Source of the DNA: Pinus tabuliformis
Lineage: Eukaryota > Streptophyta > Pinopsida > Pinales > Pinaceae
DNA length: 64,000 nt
NCBI GenBank assembly: GCA_031772625.1
Contig: CM062818.1
Coordinates: 1,282,582,277-1,282,646,276 of the forward strand
Reading direction: 5' to 3'
Shown: positions 45,883-56,294 of the stretch, one piece after another
How the letters are laid out: each line of letters starts with the position of its first letter
Numbering within the stretch: the first letter of the stretch is position 1
Program-made: the position numbers and the translations under genes
Notes under the pieces: model-generated
The model's input: only the letters and a program-made list of their open reading frames with translations
What the model was told of the DNA's origin: nothing
Databases searched by the model: none

Positions 45883-48801
45883 CTAGACCAGGGGGGCTAA
45901 CTTAGGATTAATCTGCCTAAGTTTCTGCCGAAAGGGTTTAGCATTTTCGCCTTTTAAGGGAATAGTATGCTCCATAATATCTTCCCTATAGCCCTTCAAC
46001 TCATCATAGGAAAAAGCTAAAACATCTCGATATTCGCGAAGTAAATCAGTTAACTTTTTCCTTTCCTCCAAACTAGTACCTTTACCGATTTTAACCATTT
46101 TCGGATTTTCAGGAGTACCAATGTTAACTTCAAGGTACTCGCCTGGGTCCAACTTGTTTTCTTCTCTCAGCTTCGTGGCATCATGCCGATCGAAATGTTG
46201 CTCTAAGGCAACCACATTTCTGGGAGTAGGATTTATGATATGTCTATGATCTAAAGAACAATCCTCGCCAGAAACTATCCGGAAATCCTCAAACTCATCC
46301 AAACTACTGAGAAAACGAACGACTTGTTTTTCATCATTAAAAACTTGCCAATGCTCTGAGTTGTCTGGAACAGATGGTCTGAATATTACTTCAATTTTAA
46401 TTTTATCGTTAATTAACTCGTCAGACAACTGGAAAGTGGTAGCAGCTACGGCAAGTTCATCTGCCAAACTATTTAGCTCTCTAGGAATTGCTTCAAGGTT
46501 AAGGGCATCGAAGTGCTCCATAGTATCCCACACAGCATTTCGATAGTTTCTTAATCTCTGATTTCTACATGTGAATTTGTTTTTAAGCTGCATGATAACC
46601 AGATCGGAATCCCCCTTGATGCTAAGTAATTTAATCCTCAAAGCTTTGGCCAATTCAAGTCCCAACAATATGGCTTCATACTCAGCGACATTGTTGGTTG
46701 CTTCAAATTCTAAACGATAGGCAAACTTGAATATGTGACCAAGGGGAGATTTAAGCACTACTCCGGCACCTTTACCATGACTAGAGGACGCACCATCAAA
46801 GTACATATACCAGACTTCATCCTTAAGATCTTTAATCTCATCATCGGGAGGAATTATGAAATTGGACATGATAGAGTAGTTCCCGATGTCAGATTGTTCT
46901 CTAATTATTTCGTTATGAGGCTTCTTAGGATCTTCAACATGAAATTTCCTCTCAGGCTCTCTATTTAGTCTAACGAAACCACCACCGCCAGGAGAAGGAA
47001 TCATAGCATATGACCAATTCATCTGAATGCTTCCCCCTAGATCAGAGGCCCACTTTCTAGATAACAGCATACCCCAAGCATCAGGTACATCAACGACAAC
47101 AATATCCATAACAACCATGATGTCTGGGTAAACCGAAAGATGAACTTGCAAATCCTTGATTAAACCATGTACTTCGATTTTCTTAGAATCCATGGCACAT
47201 ATATTATAGTAGGGTCTGGAAACTCTTAAGTTAAGCTGTTCCATAACCCTTTTAGTCATAACACAAGCAGATGCACCTGAATCCAACATGCAGTTATTCA
47301 ATTTATACCCATTGACTAATAAGGTGATAAAGAAGGGTTGATGATCTTTGTTATCAGCATCTACGCTTTGCAAATAAATAGGAGCATCATGATAATCAAC
47401 CTCACGAATCTTCTGTTGAGAAGCGTTGACTTGAGGACCCTGAATTGCTTTTAGTAACTTGTCTCTTTGGGAAGGGATCTTAGCGATCTCAGATACAGGA
47501 ACCCAGATTTTAGCATTATTAAACCAACTTCCCAAATCGACATCTATTCCAGAGTTTATGCCAGGGTTTAAAGTTCGAGAGGGAATTTGATTCCCGCTCT
47601 GATCTTTATCCCTTCTCTGGTATGTTAAACCCTTATCTCTAGCAATTTCTAAAATTTTCTCAGGAGAGGGTTTCTCACCATATAACCTAGCCAAAATGTC
47701 ATCTTCGTTTTCAAAGTTATTTATACTAAAAGCAGATGAAGGATTCATAACATCATAGCTCCTTTCCTTAACCTCTATCCAATCATTCATAGGCAAAGGA
47801 AATTTGCTCCCTACTACGTTTATTTGCTCACCTGTCCCAAACATTCCATCATCTAAGATTCTTCTGACGATGGGACAAGAGGACTCTTCATGAAAAGCAT
47901 CGCAAACACGACAGTAAGGAGGAGCATTATCAACCAGATTAGTAAGCGGATTAGGAGGTCTCTGCTCACTAGATTGACCCTTTCTTTGCCAATTATTATT
48001 TCTGTTATTATTATTTCGAGGTTGAAAATTTTGCGATTGCGCTCTTTCCATCTGAATCAACCTATTCTGCAAAGTGTTTATCTCCTTATTATGATTAATT
48101 TCCATAGTTTCAATTTTTTGAAGCAACTTGAGAACAAGTTCACTTTCAGGTTCTTGGACTGCTTTTCCCTTAGGTTCCTTTAGTTTTGTAGCAGCCCTAT
48201 CAAAACCTGGGATTTCACACTTCCCAGAAGCTGCCTTGTCCTTTTCAAGTTCTATAGCTAAGGCTTGGCAATCTCTATAATCATTAAGTTTAGCACGCCT
48301 TAACTCATAAGACGGTTCAGGACTAAAGGCATCGATGTAAAAGTCTTGGAGAGTTTTATCTGTAGGTTTATAGTCTTGAGGTAGTTCTCTAATAATACCA
48401 TTAAACCTTCTATTAAATTCTTCAACAGTTTCATCCTCTCTCTTTTTCATTAGAGTAAGAGATTTTACAAGATGTCTTCCCTCTCTCTTATCTCCATATT
48501 TGTCTCTAAATGAATTAATGATTGATTGTAAAGAGTCAAATGAATTTGGAGGTTTTTCTGTAAACCAGTCATAAGCATCACCTCCTAGAGTCAAGATAAA
48601 AAGAGTCATCCTGACATCTTCATGATCAAAATCAGGAGATCTAGCATACTTAGCCATCCATATGTTGAAATCTTGCAAATGGGAATTAACAGTAATAGCA
48701 TTTTCTCCTTGAAAGCTAGGCAATTTGTCTATCCCAACAGATGGAATAGCATTGGGGTATCCAGGAAGGTTAGAAAAATTACAAGGGGCATACAGACTCA
48801 T
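45883..48801 (-). CDS. Tat-like Gag, protease and upstream (archaeal-type) RNase H
   Basis: I choose ATG 48801 (MSLYAPCNFSNLPGYPNAIP). The frame is open further upstream to the primer site but lacks an ATG. 972 residues. The Retrotrans_gag core includes TLGGDAYDWFTEKPPNSF and LVKSLTLMKKREDETVEEF. A variant knuckle CRVCDAFHEESSC (C-x2-C-x3-H-x4-C, about residue 297) follows. Protease has LDSGASACVMTKRVMEQL (about 505). A full RNase H then lies between protease and RT (about 665-790), with FDGASSSHGKGAG, AEYEAILLGLELA, KGDSDLVIMQL and LADELAVAA, giving an intact D-E-D-D set. After it comes the RT N-terminus, ending at TAG. This RNase H probably does the RNA removal, as the second one is dead. 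Confidence 0.92.
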   Translation of the reverse strand: MSLYAPCNFSNLPGYPNAIPSVGIDKLPSFQGENAITVNSHLQDFNIWMAKYARSPDFDHEDVRMTLFILTLGGDAYDWFTEKPPNSFDSLQSIINSFRDKYGDKREGRHLVKSLTLMKKREDETVEEFNRRFNGIIRELPQDYKPTDKTLQDFYIDAFSPEPSYELRRAKLNDYRDCQALAIELEKDKAASGKCEIPGFDRAATKLKEPKGKAVQEPESELVLKLLQKIETMEINHNKEINTLQNRLIQMERAQSQNFQPRNNNNRNNNWQRKGQSSEQRPPNPLTNLVDNAPPYCRVCDAFHEESSCPIVRRILDDGMFGTGEQINVVGSKFPLPMNDWIEVKERSYDVMNPSSAFSINNFENEDDILARLYGEKPSPEKILEIARDKGLTYQRRDKDQSGNQIPSRTLNPGINSGIDVDLGSWFNNAKIWVPVSEIAKIPSQRDKLLKAIQGPQVNASQQKIREVDYHDAPIYLQSVDADNKDHQPFFITLLVNGYKLNNCMLDSGASACVMTKRVMEQLNLRVSRPYYNICAMDSKKIEVHGLIKDLQVHLSVYPDIMVVMDIVVVDVPDAWGMLLSRKWASDLGGSIQMNWSYAMIPSPGGGGFVRLNREPERKFHVEDPKKPHNEIIREQSDIGNYSIMSNFIIPPDDEIKDLKDEVWYMYFDGASSSHGKGAGVVLKSPLGHIFKFAYRLEFEATNNVAEYEAILLGLELAKALRIKLLSIKGDSDLVIMQLKNKFTCRNQRLRNYRNAVWDTMEHFDALNLEAIPRELNSLADELAVAATTFQLSDELINDKIKIEVIFRPSVPDNSEHWQVFNDEKQVVRFLSSLDEFEDFRIVSGEDCSLDHRHIINPTPRNVVALEQHFDRHDATKLREENKLDPGEYLEVNIGTPENPKMVKIGKGTSLEERKKLTDLLREYRDVLAFSYDELKGYREDIMEHTIPLKGENAKPFRQKLRQINPKLAPLV
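46420..46815 (-). other. Archaeal-type RNase H domain located upstream of RT
   Basis: Catalytic residues by position: Asp in YFDGAS (about 46796), Glu in AEYEA (about 46680), Asp in KGDSD (about 46610), Asp in LADELA (about 46460). The motif NNVAEYEAI is typical of the bacterial/archaeal-like RNase H used by plant Tat elements, not of the usual Ty3 RNase H. In Ogre and Retand, as I remember them, the additional domain lies after RT-RNase H. Here it lies before RT. Confidence 0.88.
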
Positions 48802-49067
48802 GGTGTTGCGCCTAACTTGACCTTTAAAGAGCAAATGAATATCGGAGAGGGCTTCTTGTCCAAGATTTCCAAGAAGTGTACGAGAAGCGAGTTTGTGTGA
48901 TCGCACCCTATAAACCTTTTCAGGATCAAGAGTAGGATTGCACAGACTGCTTGGATGTCTTCTAGTGTACACTCTTGCAGATAATATAGGAAGTGGAGTC
49001 GCCACCTGAACAAGAAATTGAACACCGAAAAGCTTGAAATGAAAGAACCAAGGACAGAAAAACTCTA

Positions 49068-49085
49068 TCCCCGGCAGCGACGCCA
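49068..49085 (-). other. Primer-binding site of the Tat-like element (tRNA-Asp)
   Basis: Minus-strand TGGCGTCGCTGCCGGGGA, six bases after the LTR end. It complements the 3' end of tRNA-Asp (TGGCGCCGTTGCCGGGGA) with two mismatches. Athila and some Tat elements use this tRNA. Confidence 0.82.
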
Positions 49086-49091
49086 AAAAAA

Positions 49092-52000
49092 TGTTGTCGC
49101 GCAGATTGACACGACAACGCTCAGACCGGGGGCTGTCACTCTGATCCCCGATCCCTCCGTTTAATCCTGTCTCCCGCGGCTAAGGGGGGTAGACCCTGTA
49201 AGATGATGAAGGCCAACTGCCAAACAGTTGGGCTGGGAGATATGATGCACTAAAAAGATTTTATTAATTTGGTAGACCAGTGCCTTATGAGATTGATGTT
49301 TAAACGATTACTTGTGAGGTGATGTAAGAATATAAACCATGAACAGCAATCAGTTATCATCAAATAACTAGAACAGTGCTTAAAAGTTCCTGTAATGACC
49401 AAATCGCAATAACGATATCCAGCGACTAGGAAAATAATAATGCAATTACAAATTGTTAACCAGATACCGTATTAAGATAATCATTCATGTACAGATAAAA
49501 ACATTCATTCTGCATCAATAACTTTAAATCTCATCATGAAAATTTCTCAAATAACTGGATCTGGCAAAAGAAACTTCCACAATATTTTTATTTTTCAAAA
49601 TTTTAAAAGAAAAACGAAATTTAAATTTTTTTTTTTTTTTTTTTAAATGAAAACAAGAAATTTAAAACTAAATCTAAACTCTTTTTTATTTTTTATATGA
49701 TAAAAATCTAAAAAAAAAAGGGAAAAAATCTAAAAAAAAAAAAAAAAACTAAACTAAAATTAAATAAATCTTTTTTATTTTTTTTATATTTTCAAAATAC
49801 CAGAAAAAAGACTAAATTAAAAACTACATAAAACAAAACCTAAACTACTTTAAAAAATTAAATTGAAATCTAATTAGAAACCTAACTGTAAAAATGGTTA
49901 TCAGAACATAAAAAAAGAACTAAGCGGTCAGCAATACGTTATACGCTACCACGCTTACCCTACGCCATGCACATTTTCTTCAAAGTTTAATGCAGAAACT
50001 TAAGTCCTAAAAGGAAAACGACGAGCAAACAGAAAAATCTTCACGGAAATGGCAGGGTGACAAGAGCGTAAATGGTTATTCGTTGAACGTAATACAGGAT
50101 ACTTCAATGGCAAAAACCGAATGACGTATAAAACGATAAAATCGTGACTTCAAATGGATCGAAAGGCAGAGGTTCGAGAAGCCTGCGGGAGAGTTTTGCG
50201 TGGATGATACAGTGAGAAATGATAGCTGCAGGGAGATGAGACTGTGCGTAAGGCAGCAAAGACTTCGACTTGGAGGGATTTGATCGCGTATGAATCAAGC
50301 GGATTTCCCTGATGCCCACCAGAAAGAAAAAAAAAACTTGATAAAAGACCGAACACGCAGAGAAATTCTGATGTGAGGAATGGTGACGGCAGGGCGAATT
50401 TCGACGAGAGACAAAAAAGATTTAAATGCGTATCCAGGTAATCTGATATGATAGGCCAAGCCACGGATTAATGAACGCCGGCTCAAACAAAAAATGTCAA
50501 CGCATGCACAGCCGACGGCAAGGAAAAATATGGAGTCGGATTTAAAAAATGTTACCTGCGCACTGCATTCAATTCGCTGGCGTTTAAACAATATGAACCT
50601 AAATCGAATCCACACAAGATTGTTTTGTACGCAGGTCGGCCGGTGTGAAGGGAGACTGGGCAGAATTCGCTCGTCAGCCAAGAAAAAGTTCAGCGGTGAT
50701 TACAGGCCTACGAAGATTTTACAGCGGCCATTCATACGCTATGACCTCGCTGTTTGTTGCCCTGATGCCAAATGTAAATAACTGTACCGGAACTATGACA
50801 AGATATAAATGGGCAAAGAAACTTTTAAAAGATCAAACGTAACCCTTTTTCTATTTTGCTTTACATTCTGGGTGCATATGAATGGCTATTACAGTCAGAC
50901 AAGCGACGGATTCAACAAATAGACTCGAAACTGGAAAAGCTAATGGCGGCGGCAGAAACGATTTAAAAAATACCTGGAGATGATGCTACGAAGAGATTAC
51001 CTGGTCACTAAAGATTGAACTGCAACCTCACCTGATGATAGATATCCTGTGTCTTTTAAATGTTTGCAAATGTTAAATCAGACTGCTTGATTTCTATTCT
51101 GGAACAGCGTTTCCTCCGAAGCTTAGTTAAAACCCTTTAACTGGACTATGTTCCTTTCAGTAAACGGTTTGTGGGACTCAATCCCTCAACAGCCAGCCCA
51201 GCAGATGGGCAGACAATCAACACAGTACTAGAGAAAACCCTTTTCCCAATTTTGTCTTAGTAATCCTGCAGGAAAAGAAATCTGGCAGATATACACAAAA
51301 TTTTGTAGTAAACCCTTCAAAATTAACCTAGAATCACAAAAATTTACAGCTCTAGAACAGCCAAATTTAACAATAATTGCAGTAATATTTTCGAGATATC
51401 AGAGACATTGAATTTTGCTGTGAACAGAAAGAAAGTCTCTCATGCAAAACAGGAAATAAACTTTAAATGATTAACCTAGGGCCAAAATCAGCGGGGCTCT
51501 GCAAAGAAGAGTTTGTGGGAGTCGGCTGGTTCAGCCTAGAACTTCCCCAAACACCCACCAATATTCTTCAGTAAAGGATTTTCTGCACGGCTCAAGCAAC
51601 CATCAGTAAAGAGAGAAAGAATGTTGCTAGATTTCAGGAAATAATGGAGATACCTGCCATTATTTCAGAAACCCTAACAACACTCAAACCCTAGCAAGTG
51701 AACAAGATACCTGTGCTCACAATACTCTGAAAACAAGCTATTATGAATGGCTGAAAACTGAAATATGCAGAAAAATAAACATCTCACAGCAATTCCAGAG
51801 AGTAACACCAGCAAGATTTGGACCCCAAAGTCTTCTTTTATTAACCAGAAATCAGATTACAAGAGAGCTTTTTCAGTACAGACTCACAGATCGAATCAAC
51901 CTGTGAAATGACCCCCTAAGACCCTATATAAAGGAAATGATCCCAACGGCTAGTTTGAGTGATCCATGTTGAAGTGATCTCGACCGTCGATGAGGATCAA

Positions 52001-52734
52001 GACATCTCTTAATCTCATCCGTCGATTTTATTAAAAAATGATATTTTGCATGCATTCACAAAAAATATTATTATTTTATTATTTAGGGTTTTTGCTTTAT
52101 TTTATGAACTTTTTATTATTTTTTATTTATTTCATTTTTTTTAATTTTTTAATTTTTATTTATTTTATTATTTTAGTATTTCATTTATTTTCTTAAATGG
52201 ATCATTCGAACTAAGCCGTTGGAAACATCACCTAGGACCTAGGACTTAGGACTCATGAGGGGACTAAAACATTTTTCAACCCTCAAGACACATTACATCA
52301 TGACTTTTACAATTTACATCTTAAGGGGACAAACCCACTTTAACATAGACCCTCATAAACCACCCAGTTCTGCGACACAACTATAATCTAGCAAATTAAC
52401 ACGCTAGGATTCTCCTAAAGTTCTAATAACAAAATGCATCCCGGCTTTGGGGTCAGGTTGAAGGAAAACTCTGCCGATCGTAGATCGGTGAGACGAAAAA
52501 CCTCCCGGGACGTAGATTATCATTAGAAAGTTAGGTCCACCTAGGCAATTTTACATACATGACTCTGATCTGCTTAGATTATTTACAATTCATACATGCA
52601 GACTGGGTTTACAATTAAAATGATCAAGCTGTTGATGACTGTAGGCTGGCACGGACACGTCGTTCAGGTGCTACCCCTTTCTGCCAAGAGAAAGGGGGTG
52701 TACTGCATGGGTAGTTGACTGGTAGTGGTCAACA
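49092..52734 (-). repeat. 5' LTR of the Tat-like element
   Basis: 3643 bp, ends TGTTGTCGCGC and …GGTCAACA, about 98.4% identical to the other LTR by eye. The minus-strand TATA-like CTTTATATAGGG at about 51923-51934 would place transcription start near 51895, giving an unusually long leader of about 3 kb before Gag. Confidence 0.93.
51923..51934 (-). promoter_or_regulatory. Probable TATA box of the Tat-like element
   Basis: CTTTATATAGGG on the minus strand, conserved at 42276-42287 in the other LTR. It is the only good TATA motif in this part of the LTR. Confidence 0.55.
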
Positions 52735-53573
52735 GAAGTGATTCGAGAAAACAAAGCATTGAAATATTGCTTCTCCAACAGACCAAGATGTAAGGAATGG
52801 AAAATTTCAAGGAACACCTATCTTACTCCAATGCAAGGACGTAAGTTCTTTGACCTTCCCCTTTTCTTAGTTCTATCAGCCTAGAGACATAACCAGTGAA
52901 TTCTTAAATAAATGTTCAGACCTTGATCTAAAAGGGTTTCAAATTGCATTAGATTTTGTTGAGATTCACAAGAAATAACAACAGAATTAAACAGGGAAAA
53001 CACAAACCCAAATTCTGCAATAAAGAAAAGAACAAACCAGTACTAGGGTAGCACAACACTTGAAAAGAAATCAGCCAAGTGGAAACCAACCCTAGCAAGA
53101 GAGTGAACCCAAGAACAAGTGCACTAGTGAGAGAAATAAACCCAAGCACCAGAAAATGCAACACTTGATAGGTGCCCTTAGGCAATCCACTTTATTTAGA
53201 ATGAAAACAAATCACTTGATTATCAATTACAAACGAGAGTTGGGTATAAGGTTATGAAACTACGTGTACAAGGTTAACCTTGAGCAAACACAGAAATATA
53301 ATGATGATCACAATAAGGACAGCCATGGTGGAAAGTGAAGCTTACACCATTTTCAACATCTCCCCTTAACTTAAACAGGAGGTCGCACTTGGATCCAAGG
53401 GGTTTCGCGTGTTCTCACATACAGACTCCATGTTTGTACTTATTGTCCTTTTTATAGGAGACCTTTTAAATTTTAATACATCTGCTTTGCATTGACATCA
53501 CTGTATTCAGCAGTCCCATTTACCTACTTTTGTAGTTATTTGTTGGACAATAAAATAATTGTCTTATCTAGTG
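52735..53573. other. Host repeat tail and unassigned sequence
   Basis: The first about 115 bp (GGAATGGAAAATTTCAAGGA) match 29185-29290 and finish the host repeat interrupted by the Tat-like element. The remainder is AT-rich without recognised coding. Confidence 0.5.
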
Positions 53574-54516
53574 TGTAATGTTCCTAATTAGGAATTAACA
53601 GTAAATATCAAATGCATGCATTAGCTACAACAAAAGAAAAATTTATAACACAGCCACTAATCAGTATACACGGATAATGGAGTCAAAAGTCTGAGCCATT
53701 GTATTAAATCTGGAAATAAGAATACATCACTGGAAGAATGATGGAACCTGGGCTTGCTACAGCAAGCATGCAACACCTAGGTGAAATAACGTGCAATCTC
53801 CAACTGATATAGCTCAATCTGGCAATTCACATTGCCCAGAAAACTCTGCTGCTGCTGGAGGTGAACTGTGATTTTGGCCCTCAAATCTGCTCCAAAAACT
53901 TTGAAAAAATTAGCCTTAAGCTCCTCACACCTAATCCAACAAAACCCAGAAATCTTCCGGGCTAATTCCAATTGACCCAGAATGCCCTAAAAGTGTGAAT
54001 TTCTTGGCCACCTCGTTCTGCACCCAACAAGATGAACACTGCTGAGAAATGGCAAAAATCCTCTTGCAAATAGCTGAGAAATTTTGTGCAAAAAAATATC
54101 CTCCAGAAATGGGCAATCTTTCCAGCTGAAAATCCCAAGCAATCACCAGCTCCAAACCCCTTGAAATCTCTGTCTATCAACCCCTGCGCAGGCCCTAGAA
54201 AGAGAAATTCGGCCCAGCAATAAGACACTAGCTCAGCTTTGAAATTTGGAGCCAAACTCCTCCTACCAAGAGGAAATCATCTGCAAAAGCCCAAAACCTG
54301 CAATGGAAAGAAGTTGTTCCAAATGTACCTCGTAGTTCTTCTTCAGTGCCCAGGAAGTGTGAAATTCTGAGTGGAATCTCTGCAATAAACCCCAATGGAA
54401 GTCCTAGAATAGACTTCCCAAAGCCTCACTAGGGAGACACTTGAATTTCTCTGAAATGAGGTTGAGTTTCGGTTGAAACTCTTGAGCTAAACAGCATTGC
54501 TCCTCTTGTGCTGAAC

Positions 54517-55317
54517 CAGTGTTTTAAAATTCCGCCGAACCGAATCGGATTCGGCCGAGCCGACCAAGCCAGACCCCTGGCCAGGTCGACTCGATAGAAA
54601 AACCAGTTCGGTGGCCGGTTTGTTACCGAATCGGCCGAGCCGACTGAGTCAGACCCTTGGCCAGTGTGTTAAGGTGTTGCGGTTGGTGGATTGGGAAAGA
54701 TTGGCTATGGGCTTCATTTGTGAGGCTATGGATCAAGCAAAGGAGCAAATAAAGGCAACATACAAGGATAGAGTGGCTAAGTATGGGCCCATTTGGGAAA
54801 TCATTGATCAAAGATTGAACAATCAACTCCATTACCCTATACATACAGCAGGGTTTTCTCTGGACCTAAGGTATCACTATAAATCTTTGGAGGCAAAACT
54901 TAGAAGCTTCACTGGGAGGTTAGCAATGGCCAGTAGTATTGGTGCCTAGTGATGTTTTACAGTTTACTTTTGTTGTAGAGGCCATTTAGAGCTTCCTTGG
55001 TTATGTGTTTTGTTTTGATCTCTATATCATGTATGTATTGGACAGTGCACTGGGTGCCATTTTGATATAATGGATATATTCATGAGCCTACTTTGATCAT
55101 ATGTTGCCTTCTCTCTATATTCTAATGCATTGTGTTTGGAAACATGAATGAAAATCTTTAAAATTATGTTTTTTCATTAAAAAAATAAATATTTAATGTA
55201 TTTTTTACAACGACCGAGTCATTGAAATCAAACCAGCCGAGTTGATACCGAGTCAGAGTCGGAGTCAGGGTCGACCCTCGACCGGTTCCAAACCCGAGTC
55301 GGAGTTTTAAAACATTG
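54517..55317 (+). mobile_element. hAT deletion derivative with 8-bp target duplication
   Basis: The terminal inverted repeats CAGTGTTTTAAAATTCC and, on the other strand, CAATGTTTTAAAACTCC match at 15 of 17 positions. The flanks are TGCTGAAC (54509-54516) and TGCTAAAC (55318-55325), an 8-bp duplication with one mismatch. Subterminal GGCCGAGCCGAC and GAGTCGG words are repeated. At 801 bp it cannot encode a full transposase. Confidence 0.9.
54680..54948 (+). pseudogene. hAT transposase internal fragment
   Basis: The reading GFICEAMDQAKEQIKATY, then PIWEIIDQRLNNQLHYPIHT, then GFSLDLRYHY matches the middle of plant hAT transposases of the DUF659 type (…W.IID.RWD.QLHrPLHAAgy.LNP…). The N-terminal zinc finger and the C-terminal dimerisation region are absent. 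The diagnostic Trp is Leu and the Ala-Ala is Thr-Ala, so it is a relic. Confidence 0.82.
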
Positions 55318-55708
55318 TGCTAAACAGCATCCACGAGAGAGTTCGATCGCCAGAAAAGAGAAGAGTAAAAGATGCAAAAATGGAGCCCCGATGTGCGATT
55401 TATGGATGTTGATCCCTTTCCTCTTGGTAGGTCCCTCTCTCCACAAGTTCGAACTCCCTTCCTTTCCCCTTCTTTCTCCTAGTGCGAATTTCTCAAGGAG
55501 TATCGAATTCCCTTTTGAGTGGCCCCCACATTTCACTTACAAAATAATTTTATTTTCTCTAATGTTTATTTTTCCTTTTTCTCCAAAAATAAAGTAAGTG
55601 GTTCCTTGACCCACTTTCCCTAGGTTTTAAAAGCCAAAATATTTTATAATGCCAAAATTGCAAAAATGAGGATTTCACTTAACAAAATTATTCATTGGGG
55701 ACATGACA

Positions 55709-56294
55709 GTCCTCCCCGCCCAAAGGTTGCTTGTCCTCAAGCAATTGCAATGTTTGATGTTGTAAAACATGTTCTCCTTCCCATGTGGCACCTTCCTCTG
55801 GTAGGTCCTTCCACCTTACAAGATACTCTCTGATGGTTTTGTCCCTTAGCTTCCTCTATCTCTCCAGCAAAATAGCCTCTAGTACAAGATCAAATATCCC
55901 TCATCATCCAATGGTGGCAACTGTAATGCACCCTGAATACCTCCCTGAAGAAAAACTCAGCTATTTGTGAAGCTCAGGACCTGGATGGAATAGCAAAGAA
56001 GTGGGCATACTTGGTCAATCTGTCCACCACCACATAGATACAATCACGCCACTTCCTCTCTAGAATCTGTAGGGGCTGAAGTAAGCCAGTCGGATGTGTC
56101 TGCTCCCCTTTGTTTCTCTGGCCAGTATCACACTCCCGAACATGCCTCAGAACATCCCCTTTGAGACCTCTTCAAGTAAAACACTCCCTAATAATCTAGT
56201 ATGCCTTGTAAAACCCCTGATGGACCACCATGGGTGAGTCATGAGCTGCATGCAAGATTTTCTCCCTCAACTATGAACCTAGCACCAAATATAT
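55709..56294 (-). pseudogene. Chromovirus integrase fragment and chromodomain
   Basis: From 56294 downwards: HAAHDSPMVVHQGFYKAY (zinc segment), a stop, then RHVRECDTGQRNKGEQTHPT and YVVVDRLTKYAHFFAIPS (integrase core start), then an internal deletion that skips the rest of the core. It rejoins at TIREYLVRWKDLPEEGATWE (chromodomain) and EDKQPLGGED before the polypurine tract. The chromodomain directs such elements to marked heterochromatin. This copy has several stops. Confidence 0.85.

Larger units (their letters stand above)
39420..52734 (-). mobile_element. Complete Tat-like Ty3/gypsy retrotransposon, 13.3 kb
   Basis: The LTRs are 39420-43086 and 49092-52734, flanked by a perfect 5-bp target duplication GAAGT (39415-39419 and 52735-52739). 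The primer site complements tRNA-Asp. One long frame (48801 to 43345) encodes Gag, protease, an archaeal-type RNase H, reverse transcriptase, a degenerate RNase H and integrase, broken by one TAG. By eye the LTRs differ at about 60 positions in 3.6 kb (about 1.6%, mostly transitions), so it is the youngest element here. A tRNA-Asp primer, an extra RNase H and very long LTRs point to the Tat/Athila branch of non-chromoviruses. Confidence 0.93.
53574..55708 (-). repeat. 3' LTR of the chromovirus, split by a hAT derivative
   Basis: Minus-strand start TGTCATGTCCCC (55708) and end ACATTACA (53574), nearly inverted copies of each other. Without the hAT insert and its duplication it is about 1.33 kb. 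The hairpin GCTTGCTGTAGCAAGC near 53752 and the ends match the solo LTR at 23683. The inner boundary next to the polypurine tract is firm. The outer one at 53574 is inferred. Confidence 0.72.
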
